Source: Actinospica robiniae DSM 44927
GTDB lineage: Bacteria; Actinomycetota; Actinomycetes; Streptomycetales; Catenulisporaceae
Direction: 5' to 3'
DNA: 64,000 nt
Assembly (NCBI RefSeq): GCF_000504285.1
Contig: NZ_KI632511.1
Coordinates: forward strand, 2,725,372-2,789,371
Numbering within the stretch: the first letter of the stretch is position 1; each line of letters starts with the position of its first letter. This document shows positions 57,539 to 64,000 of this stretch, piece after piece. The notes beneath the pieces were generated by a model, which had not been told where the DNA came from, ran no database searches, and saw only the letters and a program-made list of their open reading frames with translations. The translations under genes were made by a program, and so were the position numbers.

Positions 57539-57900
57539 GCAGCCCGATGGAGATCCGCGAGATCACCGGGGAGCACGAGAAGGCCGCGGTGCTGGCGATG
57601 TCCGGCGACCTCGACCTGCTCGCCGCTCCCGAGCTCTACCAGCGCGGCGCCCACGCGGTGGAGGAGCGGCACAACCTGATCCTGGACCTGTCCGCGGTCA
57701 CCTTCTGCGACTCGTCCGGCTTCAACGCGCTGATCCGGCTGCGCCGCCGGGCCGAGGAGGCGGGCGGCCGGCTGGTGCTGGCCGCGCCGCCGGAGCAGGT
57801 GGTGCGGCTGCTCGCGCTCAGCGGCGCCCAGGTGCTCTTCCCCACCACCGAGACGCTGGACGAGGCCCGCGCGAGAGTGGCGGCGCCGTCACCCGGATGA
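57535..57900 (+). CDS. STAS-domain anti-sigma factor antagonist
   Basis: 121 residues, one STAS domain. MSGDLDLLAAPEL, then the phosphorylatable Ser region LDLSAVTFCDSSGFNALIRL (Ser in DSSG), and GGRLVLAAPPEQVVRLL. It would bind the RsbW-like protein when unphosphorylated and so free the sigma factor. ATG 57535 overlaps the stop of the SDR relic. Suggests the two share a transcript from the promoter near 57051. Confidence 0.9.
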   Translation: MSSPMEIREITGEHEKAAVLAMSGDLDLLAAPELYQRGAHAVEERHNLILDLSAVTFCDSSGFNALIRLRRRAEEAGGRLVLAAPPEQVVRLLALSGAQVLFPTTETLDEARARVAAPSPG

Positions 57901-57945
57901 GCGGTGCGGGCGCGCGAGGGCGCCGAGGTGTTGCAGGGTGAATGT

Positions 57946-58227
57946 ATGACGAATTCCGAAGAAGCGGCGTTCATGCTCGATTTCCGGATGATCAAGATCG
58001 GCGCGATCGTGGCCGGCGCGGGCATGATGGTGGCCGCTGCCGGCAGCGGCCTGATCGGCCTCGCCCTGACCCGCGCGACGCGGCAGTGGATGGCGCGCAA
58101 GGAGGTCTCGCCCAGCACCATGGCGGCGGACCGGATGCGCCAGGCGCGGCACGCGTCCATGGCCGGCGCGCAGGCCTGGCGCAGCTACCAGATGACCAGC
58201 GCGAACGGCGTCGGCGCGCGCCGCTAG
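57946..58227 (+). CDS. small membrane protein, function unknown
   Basis: 93 residues with one hydrophobic segment ([21 protein letters not shown], about 12-35) and an amphipathic, Met/Ala/Arg-rich C-terminal half ([20 protein letters not shown]). ATG 57946 is preceded by CAGGGTG. Similar short proteins are common in actinomycete stress loci, without assigned role. A strong terminator follows. Confidence 0.65.
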   Translation: MTNSEEAAFMLDFRMIKIGAIVAGAGMMVAAAGSGLIGLALTRATRQWMARKEVSPSTMAADRMRQARHASMAGAQAWRSYQMTSANGVGARR

Positions 58228-58296
58228 GGGTCGTGCCCGAGCGCGCGCGATCGGCACACCGCCGCGCCGCGCTTGTATCAGCAGCCAGCCGACCGA

Positions 58297-58326
58297 GACG
58301 GGTGCCCCGCGCCCGGGGCACCCGTC
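58297..58326. terminator. bidirectional hairpin terminator
   Basis: Perfect 12-bp stem GACGGGTGCCCC / GGGGCACCCGTC with a 6-base loop between the convergent small membrane protein and ABC transporter genes. Confidence 0.82.
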
Positions 58327-58332
58327 GGCGGG

Positions 58333-59034
58333 TCACGCCGCCTGCTTGGCCCTGCCGTCACGCTTGATGGTGAGCTTGCCGTGCTTGATCTGCGCCAGCC
58401 GGGGCACGCGCTTGGCCAGCACGGAGTCGTGCGTGACCATGATCACGGTCAGGCCTCGGTCCGCCCACAGGTTCTCCAGCAGGCCGAAGATGTCGTCCCG
58501 GGTCTCCTCGTCGAGGTTTCCGGTCGGCTCGTCGGCCAGGATCACCTTCGGCTCCTTCACCAGCGCCCGCGCGATCGCGACACGCTGCTGCTGGCCGCCG
58601 GAGAGCTCCGTCTGCAGGTGGCCGCTCCGGTCGCCCAGACCGACCTCGGCCAGCGCCTTCGCCGCGCGCTCGCGCCGCTCGGCCTTGGAGACACCCATCG
58701 GCACGAGCGCCGTCTCGACGTTCTCCTGCGCGGTGAGGGTCGGGATCAGGTTGAAGCCCTGGAAGATGTAGCCGAAGTTCTGCGCACGCAGCTTCGTCAG
58801 CGACATCTCCCCCATCTTCGCCATCTCCTGGCCGTCGAACTTCAGCGAACCGCCCGTCGGCCGGTCCAGACCGCCCAGCAACTGCAGTAGCGTCGACTTC
58901 CCATGCCCGGTCGGACCCTGGATCGCGAGCATGTCGTTGTCCGGGATCACCACGTCCACGCCCTGAAGCGCGTTCACCTTCTCGTTCTTGCCCTTGCCCT
59001 GATAAACCTTGGTCAGACCACTGATCTCATACAT
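58333..59034 (-). CDS. ABC transporter ATP-binding protein (MacB/LolD-like)
   Basis: 233 residues. Walker A is GPTGHGKST (the usual second Ser is Thr and the usual Ser/Cys before Gly is His), Q-loop [10 protein letters not shown], signature [15 protein letters not shown], Walker [13 protein letters not shown] and H-loop MVTHD. Powers the adjacent FtsX-like permease. ATG 59034 is 38 bases after the permease stop, so the pair is an operon. Confidence 0.93.
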   Translation of the reverse strand: MYEISGLTKVYQGKGKNEKVNALQGVDVVIPDNDMLAIQGPTGHGKSTLLQLLGGLDRPTGGSLKFDGQEMAKMGEMSLTKLRAQNFGYIFQGFNLIPTLTAQENVETALVPMGVSKAERRERAAKALAEVGLGDRSGHLQTELSGGQQQRVAIARALVKEPKVILADEPTGNLDEETRDDIFGLLENLWADRGLTVIMVTHDSVLAKRVPRLAQIKHGKLTIKRDGRAKQAA

Positions 59035-59072
59035 GTTGTTCCTTCGGAAGCGAAAGCCCGGAGACGCAGGTC

Positions 59073-60599
59073 CTAGGCGACCTTGCTCAGAGCGTCGGCC
59101 GGGCGGAGGGAGGAGGCACGCCAGCCGCCGGCCGTACCGGCGATCAGGCCGCCCAGCACCGCGAGACCGACCGCGATCAGCAGGATGTTCAGGTGCACCG
59201 GCGCGGTCAGGTGCACCGTGATGTCGCCGGCGCCGCGGCCCGCTCCGGCCGTCCGCGCGCCGCCGCCGCCGTTGGGCGCCGCGGTCGCGAAGCCGCCGCC
59301 ACCGCCACCGCCGGGGAAACCGCCGCCGCCGGGGAAGCCGCCCGCGGTGTTGCTAGCGCTGCTGGTCGAGGACGAGGCGGACAGAGCCGGGGCGACCTTG
59401 TCGATCGTGTAGGCACCGAGGAAGCCGAGCCCGATGCCGAGCGCGCCGCCGACCAGGCCGGTGACGATCGACTCGCCGACCACCTGGCGCACCACCCGGC
59501 GCGAGGTCCAGCCGATCGCCTTGAGGGTGCCGAACTCCCGGGTGCGCCGGCCCACCGCGGACATCGTGAAGAGCACCGCGACCAGGAACGCGACCGCGAG
59601 CACGCCGATGGCGAGCCACTTGCCGAGGCTGTCGAGCAGCGAGGTGGTGGAGGCGAGCGAGCCGGAGACCGAGTTGGCCAGGTCGGCCGAGGTGGAGACG
59701 GTGGCGCCGGACGCGGTCTTCTTGATCTGCGCGGCGACGGAGTCGATCTGGGTGCTGCTGGCGGCCTTGACGTAGACCGTGGTGACCTTGCCCGTCTGGC
59801 TCGAGATCTTCTGCGCCTCGGCCAGCGGGATGAAATAGTCCTGCGCCGCGGTGGTGCTCACGATGCCGACGACGGTGAACTTGGTGCCGCCGAGGGACTC
59901 GGTCGCGCCGACCTTGATGCTGTTCTGCGTCGCGTAGCTGCTGTTGACCAGCGCCACCGCGGACGAGGCGTCAGAAGCCGCGAGCGCCCGGCCGGAGCTC
60001 ACCGCGAGCGTCGACATCGGGCCCATGGCGGGCGCCGTGACGTCGACGCCTTCCATCGTGGTCTGATTGAAGTCGAAGTTGCCCCGGGGCGGGCCGGCGG
60101 TGAAGCCGGGCTGCGGCTGGCGCGAACCGCCGGGGAACCCGCTGCCCGAGTTGCCGCTCGACTTGTCCTGGGTGATGGTCTGGCTCAGCGTGCCGGACAC
60201 TTTGAAGTCGACCAGGCTGAGGCTGCCGACCGCCGCGGAGACGCCGGTGCCGCCCTTGATCTCGTCCAGGGTCGAGGTGGCGATCGTCCCGGTGCCGGGC
60301 GCGACCGACGCGACGTCCTGGGTGGCCGAGGTGCTCTTCGTCCCGCCGGAGGTCTGCTGCTGGCCGGTGATGCCGAAGGACTGGCCGCCGCCGGTGCCGC
60401 GGGTCGCGGTCTGCGTCACGGTGATGTCGGTGCCGACTCCGTAAAGGGATTTGAGCACCTGCGCCTGCGCGGCCTTCGCGCCGTTGGAGGCCGCGTCCAC
60501 CGAGATGGCCAGCCCGATCCCGATGGCGAGGCCCAGGGCGATGACCAGGGCTTGGCGGCTGCGCCTGCGCAGCTCACGGCCCAGATAGGTAAGGAACAT
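59073..60599 (-). CDS. FtsX/MacB-like ABC transporter permease
   Basis: 508 residues. Helix 1 (ALVIALGLAIGIGLAISVD), a large extracytoplasmic Ser/Thr/Gly-rich MacB-type domain (about 40-340), then three helices around 360-385, 410-435 and 475-500. The cytosolic loop GRRTREFGTLKAIGWTSRRV is typical. A Gly-rich insertion (GGFPGGGGFPGGGGGGGF) lies outside between the last two helices. Likely exports a peptide, lipid or drug, or transmits force to an envelope enzyme. Confidence 0.9.
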   Translation of the reverse strand: MFLTYLGRELRRRSRQALVIALGLAIGIGLAISVDAASNGAKAAQAQVLKSLYGVGTDITVTQTATRGTGGGQSFGITGQQQTSGGTKSTSATQDVASVAPGTGTIATSTLDEIKGGTGVSAAVGSLSLVDFKVSGTLSQTITQDKSSGNSGSGFPGGSRQPQPGFTAGPPRGNFDFNQTTMEGVDVTAPAMGPMSTLAVSSGRALAASDASSAVALVNSSYATQNSIKVGATESLGGTKFTVVGIVSTTAAQDYFIPLAEAQKISSQTGKVTTVYVKAASSTQIDSVAAQIKKTASGATVSTSADLANSVSGSLASTTSLLDSLGKWLAIGVLAVAFLVAVLFTMSAVGRRTREFGTLKAIGWTSRRVVRQVVGESIVTGLVGGALGIGLGFLGAYTIDKVAPALSASSSTSSASNTAGGFPGGGGFPGGGGGGGFATAAPNGGGGARTAGAGRGAGDITVHLTAPVHLNILLIAVGLAVLGGLIAGTAGGWRASSLRPADALSKVA

Positions 60600-60799
60600 A
60601 CAAGGTCCTCGATCATTGATTCGGGCGAGACGGGGACCGGCGGCGGACGAGCGCCACGCCCCCGGTCGGCCTGAGAATCTAAAGCCGATCACCTCTAGGT
60701 CCAGTGAGCGCTCCATGAGATTGCCATGAGATGTGCAGCGGACCTTGACCGAAGCTGTGAGAAGCGAAGGAAGCGCCGGGGATTCACGCGGCCGGCTGC

Positions 60800-60825
60800 G
60801 CTTGAAGATCGACTCTCGCGGGTAC
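60800..60825 (+). promoter_or_regulatory. possible sigmaB-type promoter of the SpoIIE phosphatase relic
   Basis: GCTT-N16-GGGTAC on the plus strand, with an exact -10 match, 46 bases before ATG 60872. Confidence 0.45.
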
Positions 60826-60871
60826 GCGGCGCCTCCTTGAGGAGAGGGCGGGCAGCGCGGGAAGGCGGAGC

Positions 60872-61843
60872 ATGAACGGGGACAGGATCATCCTGGCGGA
60901 CGTCCTCGCCGAGGCGGAGAACGCCTCGCCGGTGGCGTCGCTGGACGTGGTAGCACCTCGACATCGTCGGGCTGAAGATGGTCCGGGTGACCGAGGAGAC
61001 CGACACCCAGCAGGGCCGGCGCGCCGCGCCGATCAGCCTGGCCGCGGAGATCCAGCGGCAGCTGCTGCCCACGGCCCCCTCCTGCGAAGCGGCCGAGTTC
61101 GCTCTGGCTTGTGCGCTGGTGCCGGCCAACGCGATCGCGGGCGACAGCTACGACTACGTGCTCGACTACGACACCACGGCCGCGGGACCTTCGCCACCGG
61201 CCAGCTGCTGCGCCTCGCCCTCGACGGCGGCAGCGCCCAGATCGTCAACGCCCGCCACCCCTGGCCGCTGATCCTGCGCGACGGCGCGGTGATGGCACCA
61301 CACCTTGAGGTCGACATGCCCTTCGGCCTGCTCGAAGCGCGTCCGCACCGGGTCCAGGATCTCGACCTGCGCCCCGGCGACCGCCTCCTGCTCTACACCG
61401 ACGGCGCGCAGGAACGCCAGGCGGAGGCCGTCGACCTGCGCCGCCTGATGCGCGAGACCGCGGAGCGCCCGCGCGAGTTCGTCCGCAGCGTGACCGAAGC
61501 GGTCATCCGGGCCTCCCACGGCAACATGCAGGACGACGCCACGGTGCTGTGCCTGGACTGGCACGGCGCCGACGCGGGCGCACGCCGCGCGCGGCGGGGC
61601 CGACCAGTAAGGACCCTGCTCCGGAGGGGTCCCGGCCGCGCACCGAAAGAATCATGGTGCGCCCCCGTGTCAGGATCCGCGGCCCGGGTACCCGACGTCG
61701 AGGCACCGACGGACTCTCCCCCCGTTCCGCGGTGCCGAGCCTCCCGCCCCGCCCCTCAAGCCCGCGGGAGGGCCCAGCGCCGCCCGCCGACTGGCAGCCA
61801 AGACGTCGGCGGGCGCCGCGCTGTGCGGGCCCGTTCCCGCTAA
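60872..61843 (+). pseudogene. decayed SpoIIE/RsbU-type PP2C phosphatase
   Basis: Family sequence is split over two frames. [20 protein letters not shown] is in the first, [20 protein letters not shown] and [16 protein letters not shown] in another, then the first frame resumes with [30 protein letters not shown] and [12 protein letters not shown] (ending near 61565). Between GDSYDY and FATG about 60-70 residues of the catalytic core, including the second metal-binding Asp-Gly region, are gone, and the usual NAGHP reads NARHP. The intact enzyme would have dephosphorylated a STAS antagonist. Reading beyond 61565 is not family sequence. Confidence 0.8.
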
Positions 61844-61881
61844 GGTGACAGCCACCCGAAGGACGATCATCTGATCGAAGG

Positions 61882-62907
61882 ATGCCGCCTGTGCCCGACA
61901 GTCTGACCAAGCGCCGCGTCGACGAAGCGACCGTGGCCGTGCTGTTGCGCGAGGCCTTCGGGCCCGGGGCCGCGATCGCCCGGTGCACCGAGCTGAACGA
62001 CGGCTTCTTCAATGCGGCGTACCGGATCCTGCTCGAGGACGGCCGGGACGTCGTGCTCAAGATCTCCCCGGGTCCCGCGGCTGCGCTCCTCGGCTACGAG
62101 CGGGACATCATGCGCGGCGAGGACGTGTTCTTCCGGGCCGCCGCGATCTCGGGCGTGCCGCTGCCCGAGGTACTCTATTCAGGGTTCGAACGTGCCGCCA
62201 TCGACGGCGACTTCCTGGTGCTGGCCGCGCTCGAGGGCGTCACCTGGGACTCGGTCGACGCCGACCTCGACGACGCGGAGAAAGCTGCGCTGCGCACCGA
62301 ACTCGGGGCGACGGCAGCGCGCCTGCACACGGTGACCAACCCCAACGGAAGATTCGGCTACCCGGCCGTCCGGGAACTGTCCGCCGACTCCTGGCCGGAG
62401 GCCTACACGGCGATGCTCGGCGAACTGCTGCGTGACGCAGAACGCTACAACGTCGCGCTGCCGCTGCCAGCCGACGAGCTGCGGCAGTTGGTCGCGGACA
62501 ACACCGTCCACCTTGCCGAGATCATCGAACCCGTACTCGTCCACTTCGATCTGTGGACTGGCAACATCTTCGTCTCCACTCCGCCCGACGGGACCGCGCG
62601 CCGCATCACGGGTCTGATAGACGGCGAGCGGATGATCTGGGGCGACCCGCTGATGGAGTTCGTCGGCATGGACGTGTTCGGCCGAGCCGACCAGGACCCT
62701 GATATCAGAGCCGGATATCTGCGCGCGGGCGGCACGATCGAGGCCGGCCAGGCCGCGGAACGGCGCATCTCGCTCTACCACCTCTACATGCAACTGCTGC
62801 TGCTGATCGAGATGACGCCGCGCGGCTACACGGACCCGGGCTACCTCGAATGGTTCGCCACCGAGTGCCCCCGACGTATCTTCGCGGCCGCGCAACGCCT
62901 GCGCTGA
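61882..62907 (+). CDS. phosphotransferase (APH/choline-kinase fold) enzyme
   Basis: 341 residues. LNDGFFNAAYRILLEDGRDV (nucleotide loop), VVLKISP (Lys), the Brenner motif VLVHFDLWTGNIFV with catalytic Asp and Asn, and the metal Asp in GLIDGERMIWGDPLMEF. The family phosphorylates aminoglycosides, macrolides, homoserine or choline-like substrates; resistance cannot be claimed from sequence alone. ATG 61882 is listed; GTG 61891 with GAAGGA upstream is an alternative. Confidence 0.82.
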   Translation: MPPVPDSLTKRRVDEATVAVLLREAFGPGAAIARCTELNDGFFNAAYRILLEDGRDVVLKISPGPAAALLGYERDIMRGEDVFFRAAAISGVPLPEVLYSGFERAAIDGDFLVLAALEGVTWDSVDADLDDAEKAALRTELGATAARLHTVTNPNGRFGYPAVRELSADSWPEAYTAMLGELLRDAERYNVALPLPADELRQLVADNTVHLAEIIEPVLVHFDLWTGNIFVSTPPDGTARRITGLIDGERMIWGDPLMEFVGMDVFGRADQDPDIRAGYLRAGGTIEAGQAAERRISLYHLYMQLLLLIEMTPRGYTDPGYLEWFATECPRRIFAAAQRLR

Positions 62908-62929
62908 GGAGCGGACCGGCGGCGCTCCC

Positions 62930-63991
62930 TCAGCGGGCCAGCGGCGGAGGGGGCACGGGCGCGCCATCCGCGACCGCGGCCGGGGCGTCGGTCAGGTTCA
63001 TCCGGTTGCGCAGCCGGCTGTAGAAGTCCATCGGCGCCAGCCGCACGGCCCGCAGCCGATCCATGGCCGTATACACCGAGATCCAGTCCCCCGGGTCGAG
63101 CACGCCGCGGACCTCGCCGTCGATCGTGACGACGGCCTGCGCGGACTTCTCGAGGATGCGCAGACCGACCTGCTCCCCCGGCCCCGTGACCACCGATCGG
63201 TTGAACGTCATGTGCGGCGCCACCGGCGTGAACACCAGGCCCTCGGCGCACGGCGAGACGACCGGGCCGCCGGCCGCGAAGCTGTAGGCGGTCGAGCCGG
63301 TAGGGGTGGCGACCAGCAGCGCGTCGGCCGAGTACGAAGCCAGGAGCCGGCCGTCGACGTACACGCCGACCGAGACCTGCCGGTCCCGAGCCAGCTTCTC
63401 CACCACGACATCGTTCAGTGCGTGCACGTCGAGCGGAACGCCTTCGCCGCCGGCCTCGTCCCCGGTCACCTGCGGCGGGGGCAACCGACGGCCGCGGTCG
63501 TAGACCATCAGGCTCTCCAGCTCGGAGGGCACCTCCAAGCGCCGGGAGGCGCGCACCGCGAGCAGCATCCGGACGTCGGTCTCGAACCGGCCCTCGTGCA
63601 CCGCGTTCAGCGCGGAACGCACCCGCGCGGCCGGGACCTCGGTGAGAAAGCCCACCCGCCCCACGTCGACGCCGAGCACGAGCGCGTCGTTCTTGGCCGC
63701 GAGCCGGGCGCCGCGCAAGAACGTGCCGTCCCCGCCGAGCGTGACGATCAGGTCGGGCCGGCCGGCCGCGCGCATCTCTTCGCGCGCGCTGCGCCGACCG
63801 CCCTCGCTCCACACGTCGAGGTCGGTGCACTGCACGGTGTTGCGGGAGCACCACTGCCGGACGTCCTCGGCGGCCTGCGCCGCTTCGGGCCGCCCGCCGT
63901 GCACGACCAGGCCCACATTGGTGACCGCCACGTTCGCCTCCGGCTCGATCCTGCGGCCGGTCGGGGTGCGTTGTCCTGTCGGGGCGTCCAT
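62930..63991 (-). CDS. nadK: NAD kinase
   Basis: 353 residues; phosphorylates NAD+ to NADP+. Diagnostic GGDGTFLRGARLAA, the second domain motifs HALNDVVVEK and ATPTGSTAYSFAAGGPVVSP, and the TIDGE segment are present. ATG 63991 is 9 bases from the window edge, so a start further upstream cannot be excluded. About 50 residues longer than minimal NadK, with additions at both ends. Confidence 0.94.
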   Translation of the reverse strand: MDAPTGQRTPTGRRIEPEANVAVTNVGLVVHGGRPEAAQAAEDVRQWCSRNTVQCTDLDVWSEGGRRSAREEMRAAGRPDLIVTLGGDGTFLRGARLAAKNDALVLGVDVGRVGFLTEVPAARVRSALNAVHEGRFETDVRMLLAVRASRRLEVPSELESLMVYDRGRRLPPPQVTGDEAGGEGVPLDVHALNDVVVEKLARDRQVSVGVYVDGRLLASYSADALLVATPTGSTAYSFAAGGPVVSPCAEGLVFTPVAPHMTFNRSVVTGPGEQVGLRILEKSAQAVVTIDGEVRGVLDPGDWISVYTAMDRLRAVRLAPMDFYSRLRNRMNLTDAPAAVADGAPVPPPPLAR

Positions 63992-64000
63992 TGCGGGGGC

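Noticed and set aside
61882-62907. Aminoglycoside or macrolide resistance gene
   Set aside because: The kinase fold is clear but the substrate pocket is not diagnostic; many such enzymes act on metabolites.

Overview
The window comes from a very GC-rich actinomycete. Codon third positions are almost always G or C, GTG and even TTG starts are common, and gene families such as GAF-ANTAR regulators, MEDS/ATPase anti-sigma proteins, a group-3 stress sigma factor, Tat-exported EfeB and DtxR-type iron boxes are typical of this group. A Streptomyces or Catenulisporales relative is plausible; the genus cannot be fixed from this sequence.

Layout. 0-1.6 kb: the 3' end of a threonyl-tRNA synthetase and a TenA-like protein. 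1.7-6 kb: an EfeUOB ferrous-iron uptake operon with two good iron boxes; its EfeU carries an unusual C-terminal extension. 6-12.8 kb: a duplicated PH-like membrane protein, an FAD monooxygenase, a GT4 glycosyltransferase, an MFS exporter and a beta-propeller protein. 12.8-38.4 kb: a large exopolysaccharide locus. It holds two Wzz-like proteins, Wzy-like polymerase, Wzx-like flippase, a WbaP-like initiating transferase, four GT2 glycosyltransferases, nucleotide-sugar genes (Gfo/Idh, epimerase, two DegT aminotransferases, two left-handed beta-helix acetyltransferases), a methyltransferase and two large secreted proteins. An unrelated block (19-22.5 kb) interrupts it. That block ends in two small genes sharing a QIQQGG motif that looks like a bacterial amyloid-signalling pair: a cytosolic helical protein beside a transmembrane ricin-lectin protein.

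38.4-48 kb: a chromate transporter and TetR regulator, a repeat-rich non-coding kilobase, an amino-acid permease/amidohydrolase operon with an upstream palindrome, a GAP-family membrane protein, and an auxiliary-type TrpRS. The TrpRS gene is preceded by an apparently leaderless leader peptide with tandem Trp codons and a terminator hairpin, so it is probably controlled by attenuation. 48-51.3 kb: PPOX, VOC and NadE. 51.3-61.8 kb: a stress-response partner-switching island (sigma factor, anti-sigma factors, STAS antagonist, GAF-ANTAR proteins, PfpI-like protein). Five or six sites in it fit a sigmaB-type promoter (GNNT-N14-16-GGGTAC-like). The island also carries three decayed genes: a SpoIIE phosphatase, an SDR and an ANTAR fragment. 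An ABC exporter pair sits inside it. 61.9-64 kb: a phosphotransferase-fold kinase and NAD kinase.

No rRNA, tRNA, CRISPR array or intact insertion sequence was recognised. A 154-bp imperfect hairpin element at 40.8 kb has a near-identical end segment at 20.8 kb, which suggests a dispersed MITE- or REP-like repeat.
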